A stretch of DNA of 64,000 nucleotides from Isoetes taiwanensis (GCA_021234155.1 JAJEKV010000011.1:22022416-22086415), one strand, 5' to 3'; shown: positions 46,145 through 59,462, counted from the stretch's first letter. Notes: a model not told the origin generated them from the sequence alone. Numbers and translations: made by a program.

Positions 46145-46830
46145 TAGGGCCCCTCTACTAGTTTTCTTTTAAAATAACAAAGAATGTGATGAAATATCTT
46201 TTGCCAGTTCGACTGTTGCCATTCAATGATGGTTCACATAAATCCATCTGAATGAGGTCAAGTATTACATGTGCCTTGTGTTTGGATTCAAAAAATGAGA
46301 GCCTACATATCTTTCAAACATATATCCTTCATATATAAACCGTTTATTTTGATCTTCTGCTTCTTTGCATTTTAAGATAGCTTTCTTTGCCATAAACTTT
46401 GCGTTCTTACAATGTGTACGAGCCAATCTATTGTGCCACAACTCCACATAAGGGATTGCAGTAGTATTTAGGCCATCAACGGTCTCACCATTTATTTGAA
46501 ACAAATTACCTAGCATGTTTAGCAAAAATCTCAATTCATTATTGAGAAAACCTTACATCCTTGATCATAAAAAACAAGCTTATCCAAAATCCAACAACTG
46601 AAAAACTGAAATCACATGTTTTATCAAACTGGGCACACATAAACATTTAAATGTCAACGACATTTTCTTTAACAACTGCAAAAGCTCGCGCCCTTAAATT
46701 TGTTGCATCTCTTCATTGCCTACTTGTACGTGCTTAGATTTAGTACTGTCACATTTTTAATAGATTAGTTGAACTGACTACTTTGGAATCAGCTATTGAA
46801 CACACAAGTTTTGACTCATCATCATTGAAA
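46145..46830 (-). pseudogene. Second Copia fragment: protease end, pre-integrase, integrase start
   Basis: On the minus strand from about 46740: KHVQVGNEEMQQI and LCVPSLIKHVISVFQLLDFG (protease tail) are followed by LRFLLNMLGNLFQINGE. Then come ELWHNRLARTHCKN (pre-integrase; cf. LWHKRL in the 5' Copia element) and DLIQMDLCEPS...GKRYFITFF (integrase start). It is out of frame in places and has no LTRs. It belongs to a different Copia lineage from the element at 302-13315. Confidence 0.75.
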
Positions 46831-47558
46831 TCATCCTTCTGTTCAGACTTTCTCCCTAGCAATGGGAATGCCGCTGGATTGTCCCCTTCTAGGTCCTCCC
46901 TTTCCATTTTTTATTTGTGCTCTCAGAAGTAGAAGCGTAATGTCTCCTGGTTCATGACAGTAATACTATATCCTTGTTTCATAGCTTTTCCCTATAGACT
47001 TGCTGGCTTATAAGATTTCAGTAGAATCATCTTCAGATGTATTGACCTTTCTTTGTTCTTATTCTCTGCTCTAGTTTTTATTTTTATTTTTTATTAATAC
47101 AAATAATTCTTCATTTGCAGCAATGGCACCAGCAATAGAGAGCACTTATATCTCTCATTAATGTTCACAACAACTTCCTCCAAATCAACTATAATATTAT
47201 CGTATTTATTGAAAAAATTGATATATCTTCATCATCATAATCATAAATATATACCGTTCTCAACTCATTTTCAATAACACCACTTTGGGAAGATGTTTAG
47301 CTGCATAATGTTTTTATAAATACGATCACATTTAATGAAGAGGCATACCTCTGAGTTTGAGCATGATAGTAGGACCAACCTTGCAGCAAATCATACCTTT
47401 TGATTCTTTGATTTATGTAGATGTGATCGCAGTCCATGAGCTTTCTCCTTTTCCACTCTGAGTACCTTCTAAAGTGCCTGAAGATCCACCTACTCCTCTA
47501 CCAACTATTGAGCTTGTAGCTGTACCACTAAACAAAAGCATTCTTTATACCATTAGAA
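46831..47558. other. Non-coding, no gene seen
   Basis: AT-rich. It may be further decayed Copia gag sequence, but no motif supports this. Confidence 0.3.
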
Positions 47559-47660
47559 TAGAATAGAATAGAGTTTTTATCATCCACGGAGACCAATTGG
47601 CCTATGGCACCCAAATAGGCGCAGCAAGCTATTACTGTCTGGGTTAAAAATAGAATAACT
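47559..47660 (-). mobile_element. 3'-end stub of the (ATTCT)n LINE family
   Basis: AGAATAGAATAGAATAG followed by TATCATCCACGGAGACCAAT matches, in minus orientation, the tails at 34750 and 45570. Only about 100 bp are present, as expected for severe 5' truncation. Confidence 0.8.
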
Positions 47661-49140
47661 CCCATTTATCTTCAACATTAAGGATACACATGATCTGTTC
47701 TTTTCAGATCTAGAAACCTGCTCCATCCTGTAGACCTAAACTTCACTGAGCAAACTTGCTCCAACACGACTTGCCAAAGAACAAAGAAACAGCTGTTATA
47801 AAAGGATGAGACAAAGGTTGAAAATGATAAAGGAACAACTCTGACACCAAATGATGATATTAGAAAAACTCAACTATCAACTTAACTTAATGATAGACAA
47901 ACAAATTTGCCTAGGAGATTGAGTTGATCTCTACATTTCAAAACTTTGTACTAATGCTTCAAGAGTATAAAAGTGAAATTCAATGGTTAACTACAGAACA
48001 TTGTAGCAATGGTAGCCACAATGCTGTAGCAGTGTTGACCAATTATCACACTACATACTAGATAATCAATTTGTCTTAGATATATGTAAAGAATCTGGCC
48101 TGTGAGGCTCTTTCTAAATTTCTTTCGAATATTCCTGCCATTTTTTCATTCATCTAAATTTCCTTCAAATATGCTTGCAATTTTTTCATTCATCCATGTG
48201 TCATGTTGTATCCAAACTCGGCATGTTCACCACTTGGTATATAGGCATGCATGCCTCTTAGCATGCTATTGCATTAATATATGATAACACCGTGAACATT
48301 GTTAATTTTGTTTTGTCATCATTCATGTGACAAACATATATGTATGATGTGTATGGTCGTCATTTCTCTCCCAAACAATGGTGACATGGAGTTGTGGCTA
48401 TGGAACATCACTTGAGCCTCTGTTTGACATCAAACTGCATATCACTTTGAGCGACTCTCAATTGCATTACATTTACCAAAAGATCCTTATTTGCCATAAT
48501 TTATTTAGATGAAATTTGAGGAATGAGAAGGTAATGTAAAGCAGACTAGAACTAGATAATGGATTCTAAGTCAAATAGTTATGAGTCTACAGACAAGAAT
48601 ACAAAAGCATAAGAATAAGAATAGAATAGAATAGATTTTTGTAAGAACTACAATTAATATGGTGTAATAGAGTTCAATGGGCTATAATCAAGAAGATATC
48701 CACAAGCTCGATATATGGGCACATGCTCAAGGTGCGAGAATGGAGAGCAAGGCCTAACAAGAGGAGCTCATGATTGGTAAATAAGAGAGAGAGAATATGA
48801 ACTAGGCAGGAGAGCACATAATTGACGAACACGAGAGCAAAAATAGGAACTACACATGAGAGCCTATGATTTGAGCAAGAATAGGCGACCAAGAGACAAA
48901 AATAAGAAATTAGACATGAATTCTATGGCTGATGTTGAATTAGAATGGTTTTGCTTGATCTGATCCATGTCTTGTATAGGCATGGACATGTCAAGCAGCC
49001 ATTTGGTGCATGCATGCATACCACTATTACATGCACATAAAACAGGGATAGATTCTGTGTACAAATCAAAAATTCTAGACGTATAAAGTTGGAAAAATAT
49101 GTATTTTGGAGTAAAAAACATATTTCCCGTATTCTTTCCT
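47661..49140. other. Non-coding, no gene seen
   Basis: AT-rich DNA. A short AGAATAGAATAGAATAG run at 48618-48635 may be another LINE tail remnant. Confidence 0.5.
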
Positions 49141-49159
49141 CACCGGCGGAGAAAAACAA

Positions 49160-49360
49160 AATCACGTAAGCAAAATCTCTATTTCGCGAAAGCGAAGATT
49201 CAAAAAAAAAATTTTGCTTACACAAAACGGGCATTTCGCTTATGAGAAAACAGTTTCGCATAAGCAAATTGGCGCCCATATTTAAGAATATTTTGCGTAA
49301 GCAAAGCCCTTTTCGTGAAGCCCTTTTTGCTTATGCGCTTTTTCGCTTACGCGAAACCTT
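49160..49360. repeat. Cluster of TTTCGCTTAYGCGAAA-type inverted words
   Basis: TTTCGC, GCGAAA, GCGTAAGC and GCTTATGCG recur at least ten times in 200 bp in both orientations, for example TTTTCGCTTACGCGAAA at about 49337-49353. This can form several alternative hairpins. No coding sequence. Confidence 0.7.
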
Positions 49361-49649
49361 TTTGTCTTCATGTAAGTAAAAGAATGGTGGTTCCGATGCC
49401 TGATTTTTTTTTGCTATATTTTTGATGTATTATACTTCAAAATTTTGCCATATCATTCGAATAATACGTATTGAATATAAAATATATGCAGTATTGAACC
49501 TATCTCTGATATACAATGGCATACTATGAATAAAGAAACTATGAATAACATTTGGGCAGAAAGTTTATCTTGCAATACAAAGCCATAGGTTCATGTATAG
49601 CTTCTGTATACGATGTATGGTGTGCATATAGTCGTCTTAGAGTGGATAT

Positions 49650-50710
49650 ATATATATGAATTGAATGGGTTGACCAATAGGCCAATGGGACCCAATCAAA
49701 GAGCACAACAAACGTATTACTGTCAGGATTAAAGAATGCATCGTGAAAAAGATGCCCTAATCATTGAGTCAAGGACTCTCTACCATATGACTAAAACTTA
49801 AAAATTTTTAACCTTTATCTATTGGTGCTGACCACCTCATTTGACAATGGATGACTTTCTCTTTATTGTATGAAATTTTAGTTTCGTGGTCTTTATTTGT
49901 TGGTAATAGCCTTCTCAATTGACAAGACGATAGTCTTCTCTATTGTATGAAGTAGAAAAAGTAGATACACCATGTGAAAGTGTATATCTAGATTTGGCTT
50001 TCAGAATCTAAAAGAGAATCTACACATGGTTGCTTCTAGTAAGCAATTTTCTCCAATCTCCTAATTCTTAAAAAAAAATAAAAATAAAATAAAATAAAAT
50101 TGGGTTACTGAGTATAACATAGACTAACACAATGCATTGGACCAGTTTATTCAAGAACTTTTTAATTGATCACTTTCTATTGTTAAAGTGGTAAAACCTA
50201 GTAACTTGTTCTTTAGGCCCAACACTTTATTCCCATGGGTTTTTCAATTAATGAGGATCTAACTTTTGGTTGCATAATAAGAGATCAAACTATGAAGGAA
50301 AAATTCAGCCTGCAACAAGCGTATCTTAAAGCAGTATGGTCTCTTATTCATCAATAATGTACGGTGATGACATCAATCTATGACAACTATAATTATTGGC
50401 CATTTATGTGCATCCAACTTTATTCATATAGACAAGATAAAGAATATTCTTGAAAAACTAGACCACTGCAATAGAAGTATCAAGTCAAACTAGAAAAACA
50501 AGCATTATCCTGCTATAGCATGCCCTTAAGAAACTGTGAATCAACTCACGAATGGGCAAATGCAACTAGATTTATTACTTTATGTATTCATAAATACTAT
50601 TAGCCTATAGAACCATACAACAGGACAAAAAAGAGATCATTGCTAGGATTAAAAAACCCTCGTCAACTAAGACTTTTGAGGGAAAAACCTTGGCAATGAT
50701 ACCTTTTTCC
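49650..50710. other. Two more diverged LINE 3'-end stubs in non-coding DNA
   Basis: GACCAATAGGCCAATGGGAC to AGGATTAAAG (about 49672-49736) and TAGCCTATAGAACCATACAA to TTTTGAGGGAAAAACCTTGG (about 50600-50695) match different parts of the 3' end of the (ATTCT)n LINE in minus orientation, without clear tails. Confidence 0.55.
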
Positions 50711-53700
50711 AGGAAATATAGCTGTTATATAAACATATATTTTCCTTTGAAGAAGAAAAAGAAGGAAAAGAAAGTGTAATTGCTAGGATACCCAGTAAGC
50801 TGCAAGATAGCTAATTGAGTTTTGGTAATTATTAAGTCATGTTATCTTTGATACGTCGATTTGGAGTTGATCCATGATGTGGAACCGAATAATCAGTAAC
50901 CATTTCTTGGTTTAATCGACTTCCTATCTGCACATGTGGTGTAAACCGTTAAACTATACATTTGATTTTAAATTCTTTCTAATGGCAAACATCAATCTTA
51001 CCTTTGATCTCAATAGCAACATTCTTCCTTCTCCGATATTTCCTTCAATGATGCCTACATGTAGAAACAAAATTAGAACTAAAAATTATAACGTTAGATC
51101 ACAAACATTTATTCCTTTACCTGAACATCTAGAAGAGAGAAGCAAGATGACAAAGACAATGGAAATCTCCCGTACAACTATTGCCATGTTGCTCATTTAT
51201 GGAGTAGATTGAAGTATGTCATAGAGATATATAGGGAATGAGATTGAACGCCTATAGAATAAAGTTCAAGATTCTAGAAGGTTTGATGATCAAATCTCAA
51301 TGGTATGGTGCTGTCAACCATCTATAATAGTGTCATCCAACCCTTATTTTAGATGTCTTGTCATGCTTTATGCAAATGTTGCCCAGACAATGTGTGATCT
51401 TGTTAGCTATTAATGTATCTAACTTGAAAGCAAGGAATTTATATGTAATCTTCATTTTTTGTAGTTTGACAAGAGAGAAATTTAAGGATTGTACACTTTT
51501 TTTTCTATTGTTATACCAACTAATATTCTCTACAAGTTAACTATGACAAAATTATCGTAGTTTCTCGTGCATTGAGATGACTTTCTTACTTTTCCATTTT
51601 ATAGTTTATTTAATGTTCTATATGGGCACTACCATTGTCCTTTATATTATTTTATAATAAGCATAATGATTTACACTATAAAGAAATATATTTAAAGGAA
51701 CTTTACCAATAGAATCATGCAACAAAGGGTCAAAAGGAAGTGCTTGGATTTTGTTATATCTACCTAATTGTACAATTAAATGCTATATGACATACAAATA
51801 AGTCTGAATGTGTGTGTGTGTATGTGCGAGGATGCGAGAAAGAAATGTGAAGTGAAGCACATTTCGTACGTTACTACATTGGTAGTATTCCTCTTGCCTT
51901 CACAAAATAGGCAACCTCTTATTAGGGGCAATGGTAATCTAGGGTTCTTTGAAGACACTTCCTAGTAAGACTCGAACCAATAAATGCTCTAGGGCTAAAT
52001 AAATAATCTATGAGTGTCTTTGTTTATAAATAGTATGATTTTCTCTTCGTGCCATCAAAAGTTTGGTATGTTATTTGATCTATTTTATTGCAAATAATGC
52101 CCTTTCATACAATACCACGGGGTATGGTATCATCACTATCACTGCATATATAGGTCGGTTTGATTTTTTGTTTGAGGAAAAATAGCATACTAATATTTTT
52201 GCGTTGGACAGGCTGTGGGGTTGATATGATAGATTTTTGAGCCATTTTCAATAATTTTATTTTGGATAATTATTTTGAGTGACATATTTGCAACCATTCT
52301 TTCCTCAATCGTTGTATCGAAACTCTCCCCTATTAGCTGTTATCAAAGATGACATTTAAAGTGAAGACAGATAACCGCCTTATCGGGCTTATTAGTGTCA
52401 AAGTTTGTCTATTTTTCTTTCCTTTACTTGGCCTACAATTGTCTCTTATTTCTTTCCTTTTCATTTGTTAGGATTCATTAGATTGTGGAGATGGGTGAAA
52501 GAGAAGTGGAGATGGCCGGAGGAGCAGCAACGGCATGATTTAAAGGGCATTTGCAACAGCCAGCAGGAGCAACAATGGCGTTGTTGTAGGCTATAGCATA
52601 GATTTAGAGCATCCATTCTTTAGTCTTGGCTAGATCTAGAGCATCGATCCTTTAGTCTTGGCTGAACCAATACTGATAATTAGTTATTAGTACTCCTTCA
52701 AAACTAATAAATAGTTATCATACTCCTTTAGTAATGATAACAAAAAAAAGTGGACTCTCCCTTAATACACAAGAGTCTGATAAGGATAACTTTTAATTCT
52801 ATAACAATAGCAATGCAACAAAAAATCCAAGATTTTTTGATGCAGAATTGGCTATGGCAAACGAAATTGATGTTGGGTATCTGTTCCAAGAACCAAATGA
52901 GTGGAAGAAGCTCCAAAAACGCCATTGGCACTGTCTTGGATTGCATTATAGAGCTAGTCCCGCATTCTCGCATAGAAGACACAAGGCATGAATCCATGGT
53001 TGAAGAAAATGAGGCAACTTGACTGCTCTGCTTTCTGGTCAAATTTTGAGCTTGCGGTAGGTTTTTTTTTTTTCTGTTAGGTTGAGTTGAATGAAAGGCA
53101 TTTATAGATCCACTCTGATAGCCCAAACTTCAGTCAATAATCATTACAGCATATCTTCTGTATCTTGTCAAGAAGAGCAATTGATCCCTTGACCCTTCAG
53201 ATCTTGATCCCTTCCCTCCAGCGGATCAGTATGCACAGAGCCGCTTCCATAACAAGCCCGACTCCTTTGCACCTGAGCCTCAAATTTCATGTACGCTGCC
53301 ATAATCTTCCGCAATCCCACAATCCCGATTTGGATCTATGCCCAGATGCTTTTGTTCTGCCTTTTTCTTTCCTTTATGTATACTTCAACTATTATATTTG
53401 ATGGCCACACTTGGCCTTTCATGTGTCACATAAATAAATATACAGGCTGGTATATATCAACAAACTTCTTATAGTCTTATTTGTATTATCCTTCAAGGTC
53501 TACGAGCTTTTGCACACTTTGATGCTGGCACAATAAAAGTGACGTATTACTCTGTTTCATGTTTTGGAACATGTCATATTGCTTGCATCTACATGAGTGA
53601 GGACCTTTGTATATGGTCATTTCTTTCTTTGTGGAAAAATTAGTAAGAAGAGGAAAAAAAGAAAAGGAAGAAATTATGATTCTGGCAACCCACCATTACA

Positions 53701-54230
53701 TAGGAGGAAGAAGTGTTAGCTCTGTAAGAGGGTTTCCTTGAATCTCTGTTAATGTCGGTGCACTTAAGATCCAGATTTTGTAATTTGGCCACAATATAAA
53801 AAACTCATTGTTGCTTTGATCATGTTCTCACGAAGTCACAGTCCCTTTTAGAATAAAATCAACATTATTTGTCACTTATGGTTTACATCCTTCATTCCTC
53901 CTTTTTCTTCATAGCGGAACTTCCTTTCCAAACACACCATATCTGCCGCAACTTATAGCATATTTAGTTTCTTCAAAAACCCCAAGCTGGGCAAGAATGA
54001 GAAATTTCTAATTTCTTTTCGTTCAAGTTGTGGCTTAGAAGGGGGCAGCATCCCTGACGTATCTGGGAAGAAAATGGTTGATTAATAAATCTAAGTCTGG
54101 CGTGCCCAGAGGGGCAATGGTCGCATTTGCAGATCTTGCTTTAGATGTTGCTTGGGCATGGTGTAGAAGAGGCAGACCTGTGTCTTAATGGTGCTCTCTT
54201 TTTAATATTTGGTTATTGTGTTTGGTGATG
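50711..54230. other. Non-coding, no gene recognised
   Basis: Contains a short TG run (51809-51822) and poly-T at 53061-53073. Open frames at 50934-51212, 52750-53022 and 53165-53401 show no recognisable domain. Confidence 0.4.
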
Positions 54231-54345
54231 GGGCCTAGTCCCCAGGTTTTAGATGGGCTGTTGCCCTTGCATGTGCCGTCCCATAACCCGTTGGGTTCCC
54301 GTGGACGTAAAAATTCATCTTATCTTATCTTATCTTAATATTCTT
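54231..54345 (+). mobile_element. LINE 3' end with (TTATC)n tail
   Basis: TTGGGTTCCCGTGGACGTAAAAATTC is followed by CATCTTATCTTATCTTATCT. It resembles the GGTCTCCGTGGACGATAAAA 3' end of the ATTCT-tailed family but has a different pentamer, so it is a related subfamily. No coding part is seen upstream. Confidence 0.65.
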
Positions 54346-54773
54346 CTGTTATGAATGTGTTTTTTTAGTTTTGGCATGGCACTGCCACGTCACCATGGTA
54401 GAAGACACCAGGTTAGGGTCGTACTATCTATGTTTTTAAACCATTAAGATATTATTTTTTCCTCCATCTTGAAAGGAGCTCTAAACTTATATTGCCTTTT
54501 ACTCAATCTTGGATTCAAATACATAGATCTACAACTCTATAATATGGTTCTAACTCTAACTCTCCTAATACCAAAGATGTATCTGCAATTCAGTTAAATA
54601 TCTATGCTCAATGGGAAAACCTCCTTCTAATATAGAAGCATGGGAACGTAAGGCAATGGTGCAAGTTCAAATGTCGAATGCTCAAAAATTGACACACACT
54701 CATCATCAGACAAAATTCTAGCCAGTAAATGGGTCATCAGAGGGTAGGGATCGAGAAAGAGAAATTTTGCGGC

Positions 54774-55429
54774 GGCCTTGGGCCATTGTAATAAATTTAT
54801 TGTATTGAATCCCAAGCCTTTTGTCGAAGTAAAGCCATACAATCGAAAAGATTCAATATATGGCATATACTAATTTTTGTGCTTCAAATGTCATTTGAAT
54901 TTCCCAGAGCTTATATTGGGTTTCAGTTGGTCGACATCGTATAGATCTGGATTTTGAGTCCTCATGTATGTAAAGTGAAGAAGAGCATGTGTTGTGTGCG
55001 TTTTATGATTGATTTGAGTTAAACGTTATCAATCCCCAATCCATCTCCTTGTCTCAATCCTGAGATGGTGTGCATCTGTGCGGATAGAGGCAATGGGCCT
55101 TGGGCCATTGTAATAAATTTATTGTATTGAATCCCAAACCTTTTGTCGAAAGTAAAGCCATACAAGCGAAAAGATTCAATATATGGCATATACTAATTTT
55201 TGTGCTTCAAATGTCATTTGAATTTCCCAGAGCTTATATTGGGTTTCAGTTGGTCGACATCGTATAGATCTGGATTTTGAGTCCTCATGTATGTAAAGTG
55301 AAGAAGAGCGGTAAGACACATGTGGTGTGTGCGTTTTATGATTGATTTGAGTTAAACGTTATCAATCCCCAATCCATCTCCTCGTCTCAATCCTGAGATG
55401 GTGTGCATCTGTGCGGATAGAGGCAATGG
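54774..55429. repeat. Tandem duplication of a ~320-bp unit
   Basis: Unit 1 (about 54774-55097) and unit 2 (about 55098-55429) both run from GGCCTTGGGCCATTGTAATA to GCGGATAGAGGCAATGG and are nearly identical. Differences are a few substitutions, a 1-bp insertion (GTCGAAAGTAAAG) and a short insertion before CATGTG. Unit 2 runs straight into the LINE copy. Confidence 0.93.
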
Positions 55430-55990
55430 ATCTGCGCTTTTTCATGGCTAGATGGGTGCGCAGGTAGCATTGCGGGCCCGGCTTTAGCATGGGGCTTATG
55501 TGGCGTTGGTAATTTGCCGTTTTGACCTGTTCAAGGGTGCGTAGCAAGCATGTATCAAGCATGTTCAAGGGTGCGTAGCCGTTTTCCCATAGCTTGCTTA
55601 GAAAGCATGTATCAAGGCATTGTTTGAGGCTGTGGCGATCTGCCTCCGTTTGCACTCGGATGCACCTATGCTCCTGCACCTATGTTCATGCTCTCTTTTT
55701 TGCCAGCAGGCCTTTAAGCACTTAGGTCCCATTGCCACAGTGTAAGTGAGGTCAGGGAGGCGAGTATCGTCCATACTAACCACCTTCTGGAAGTAGATGA
55801 TGTGTCTGTCAAGGGCCCCCCACTGAAGAGGAAAGAAGCCTGTCTCCTGCAATAGTATCTAGTATGGGACTGTGGACTTTACCCCCAGGGCCTGTGCCAA
55901 GAAAGCTTTCTGCACCTTCTCCAAGTCATTCTAAGCGGCTAGAGAAACCACCGGGCCCCAGACCTCAACCCCATACGAAAAAAGAAAAGT
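55362..55990 (-). mobile_element. LINE with (ATTCT)n tail family, copy 3 (fragment)
   Basis: Minus-strand frames carry ETGFFPLQWGALDRHIIYFQ and PQCYLRTHLAMKKRRSIASI then RTDAHHLRIETRRW. These are collinear with copy 2 (EMGFLPLQRTALECHIIYFQ; RTGAHRLRIETRRW). Only the region between the RT core and the C-terminal Cys/His motif is present; both ends are missing. Confidence 0.85.
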
Positions 55991-56150
55991 GAATTGAATT
56001 GAAACAATTATATAGATCAAAAAATAACAAAACGTTGTATCATCACAGTGTTGGTCTAGTCACACTTTTGAATCAGGGTATCTCCTTTTGAAGTTCACAA
56101 CCTACTAATTACCACTAGATGTAAAAAAAAAAAAAGACCTAGTTCACCGC
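55991..56150. other. Non-coding linker
   Basis: AT-rich with a poly-A run at 56123-56135. Confidence 0.5.
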
Positions 56151-56212
56151 ATAGCTGTTTAGTGGTTAGGATATCAATTTGGAGTGTCCTCCATCGAGGC
56201 TCGAAATGCATT
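56151..56212 (+). pseudogene. tRNA-derived segment (SINE or tRNA pseudogene)
   Basis: TTTAGTGGTTAGGATATCAA resembles a tRNA A-box/D-arm. About 40 bp on, GGCTCGAAATGC resembles a B-box/T-arm. The similar words ATTACCACTAGATGT (56109) and ATTACCACTGGGTGC (56214) flank the segment and may be a diverged target duplication. The acceptor stem does not pair, so it is not a functional tRNA. Confidence 0.4.
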
Positions 56213-57200
56213 GATTACCACTGGGTGCAATGAATAATAAGGAGAAACTAGCAGCAGGGCAGGCTTGGAGCAAAGGGTTGGGTGAAGAATCCGAAGAAGA
56301 GAAAAGGGCGAGTTAGCATCCTTAGTTACGGCAATGCGCTTGTGCTTTGCACAACTCGTTGCATTTACCGTCAAAGGTTAAAACAACATTTACCTGACCT
56401 TTAGAGTCAGAAAATAGAATTCCATTGGTTGTCCAGCCAGTGATTGTGGTCATGCTAATAAGTGCATCAAGTCACAGAAATATACTGACCTGATAAGAAG
56501 TTGAGAGGGCTTTGGAAAGATAATGGATTATTGATTTCAAGGAGAGATACGGTAAGCAAAAAGCTCGCCATGTCTGCTTCCATTGCTCCACAGAAAAGAT
56601 GCTCATATTTTGCATCCACCTGCATAGGGATCCTTCAATGTTACTCCTAAACTAGAAGCTAAATGGAAAGGTTTACCTTGCAGCAGCGTGAGCATTTATG
56701 TCCTTAGGAGAACTGTTAATCTTTCTCAGAGTTGTCTTTTAATCATAGAATCTCCTTATATTTGCGTGGTTAACAAAGCAAAATCTCCTAATCGTTATGT
56801 GGGGCATGCAATTAGGTTTGGGCTAATGCAACGGTGGAATCATAATGGTGGAATCATAATGGTGGAATCATAATAACGTATGATCTAAAAGTCTAAAAGG
56901 GTGTTATAGGTTGGTAAAGTTTGAACATAGTACATATGGGCAGTGTCATGTTAGAATTTTGTCGAAACATGAAAGTCTATCCTCAAAACGCCGTGTTTTT
57001 TTACATGGAACCATGGTGCCAAAATATACTACGAGCATATTAGAATATGTCACATATACCCATGGTTCTACAAAAATATCATGTTAAGAAAAGAGAAACG
57101 GATTTTTGTTAGAAGTTCCCAATGAGGCTGCTTGCCTTTGTGTGCCAACCTCTTTGCCTCTAAGCATTGTCCCAACCTGATTGCCTCTAAGCATTGTCCC
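56213..57200. other. Non-coding, no gene recognised
   Basis: AT-rich DNA with a triple AATCATAATGGTGG repeat at about 56838-56873 and a CCTCTAAGCATTGTCCCAA duplication at about 57156 and 57184. Confidence 0.5.
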
Positions 57201-57214
57201 AAGAAATACTTGAT

Positions 57215-58062
57215 AGAATCTACTTTGACTTTGATTTTCATAGGTTGACTTTTTTAGTTTAATTCAAATTTAGCTTGACGTTTCAATTTGACCTTGCTCA
57301 ATATGCCGACTTTAACTTTAAAATCTTTATGGTAAAGTCTTCGTACAAATATTTCGATCGCAAGCTACCACCCTAAGATTTTAGATAGAGTGCTATGGTA
57401 TTTTTATGTCATACATATCTTACATGTTGATAATTTTTGAAGCCATGTACTGTTATTATTGGCTCAAGATCTTAAGTTTAAAAGGTCCATGTCACCCAAA
57501 AGGCTTTATGTGCATGAAATGCTAGAAATTTAATGCAAAAAAAATACATGACATGCATACGCAAAAGCTTAGACCACGACAACTCCTAAACTAATGCCCC
57601 AAACTATATACACTCTATGAACTAGAAACCCGTGCCCCGCATTATTGGGCACACGTTTTCCAGTTTATAGTATATCAATATAGTGCTTCCTTGTTGTGAT
57701 CATGGCCGTTGAGGTATCTTAACATTATGAGGTGGCCCAACAATAAGGGCTAGAATGCAAGGGAGGAATATCGGTATGCGGTTTGATGTTTTGATTTACA
57801 ATTGACTTTTTTGTTGCACTTCGAAAAAGACTGTCAATTTTGCTGGGTTGACCCATATGAGTTAGCCTAAAGATATAATATTTGCTTCCCATATCGACAT
57901 ACACATGATTGATTAATACTTTTGACTTTGAGTTCTTTGGCTATAGTTTGACTTTGATTCAAATTTAGCTTGACGTTTTATTTGACCATGACTTTAGCTT
58001 GCAACTTTCTTGCCAAAATATTCACAATAAAATCTCCATACAAAAGATTCGACCACAAATTA
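57215..58062. repeat. Pair of diverged ~150-bp direct repeats
   Basis: Positions 57215-57375 and about 57915-58062 share TTTGACTTTGA, ATTCAAATTTAGCTTGACGTTT, TTTGACC, and ATACAAA...TTCGA words in the same order. A second direct repeat pair around GCAGTTTTTGGGGTTGTTTA (58138) and GCAGTTTTTAGTGTTCTTTT (58231) follows. Confidence 0.7.
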
Positions 58063-58309
58063 CTAGTCAGTGGCACAACCGCTCATAGTTCAATTATCAA
58101 CCAGACCAAGCATATTTGAAAACTTGGCATCATAATGCAGTTTTTGGGGTTGTTTATAAGCACAAGACAATGCATGTGAAATATGACATTAGCAGAAGCA
58201 CAAACATGATGAAAACTTGGCGTTAGAATGCAGTTTTTAGTGTTCTTTTACAAGCAGAAGCTTCCAATGCATGTGAAGTTTTCGGATTAGCATAAGCATG
58301 ACCCTTGCT

Positions 58310-59387
58310 TTCACATGCATTACAAACATAAGTCGAGGATGATAAAAAACTTCATACACATTTTCACGACAAACTAGCAGTCGATTTTGTAACGCAAACA
58401 TACGAGAATCTTACACACTAGGGTGTACTTTGTAGTGAGTCTAGGGGTTTCTTCGGGGAATCTTTGTACAATCTTAAGGAATACTCACAGTATTTTGGGG
58501 AATTTTAATAGATTGCTACAAAGAATCTTTGTAGAATATTGGGTAGTCTTAATGGAATGTTGGTAAACTTAGAAACTTTATAGAAACTTGGGAAGTCTAT
58601 ACTTCGCCACGTACATATGTTCAACTTTGCATGTGGAGGATAAATTTTATCATTATTTTCTAGGGGGATCTTAAAGATATCAAAATATATCCTTCACACT
58701 AGGTGTGCTTTCGAGTGAATCTTTGTGTAATCTTAAAGAATATTCGCATTATCTTGACGAATCTTAATAGATTTCGGGAAAACCTATGTACGTACATCTG
58801 ACTTTATACACTCCCTCATAGTACAAATACTTGTATATACATAATAATATTATGTATTCAGGATATAAATTGAAATTATATTACAAGCAGACATTTCAAA
58901 ACATCATATAAGTAGTTTGTCCATTGGCAACAAGTTAGCTTATTACAACTTGCAACTTTGATCTTCTATGGAATAACCCTTGCCCAACATGCAAATCACA
59001 ACTATGCAACCATACTCGGCAAAACTTACTTCAAAGCTTTCTTCAAGTGGATGCACATCACGAAGAGGCTTGCAAAATATGTTTTGAGAGGTATATCATT
59101 ATGTTCTTTTTTGAAGGACTAAAAGACAAGCAAAAGCAACGAAATGTTCATAAACACAGTACTGCAACTTGCTGCCTACGTGAGCACAGTATCACAGCTT
59201 GTTATTCGAGTATAATAAGCTATATCTATATGAATTGGGGATTGTGAATCTTGGCTCTCATACAAACAAAGCTAATCTGCAGATTTATAGTCAAGATGAA
59301 TATTGTATGCTTCTTATGTGAAAATAACTATATGGCCGTAAAAGAAAGTAAATAATGTGCACGGTGTTTACTACTAAAAGGACTCAA
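58310..59387. other. Non-coding, no gene seen
   Basis: AT-rich. TCTTTGTA/AATCTTAA words recur at 58460-58780 as a loose repeat. Confidence 0.5.
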
Positions 59388-59462
59388 CATGCATGCATTG
59401 CGTGGTATGCATGCGCTGTGTGCATGCATTGTGTGCATGTAATGCATCACGCGTGCATGCTA
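59388..59462. repeat. CATGCA/TGTGCATG alternating purine-pyrimidine tract
   Basis: CATGCATTGCGTGGTATGCA continues as TGCGCTGTGTGCATGCATTG and ends CACGCGTGCATGC. RY-type CATGCA words occur at least five times. The strand alternation could favour non-B DNA, but no gene is attached. Confidence 0.7.

Noticed and set aside
49743-49800. tRNA-like stretch on the minus strand (TCATATGGTAGAGAGTCC)
   Set aside because: Only a D-arm-like part is visible; no B box and no acceptor pairing.
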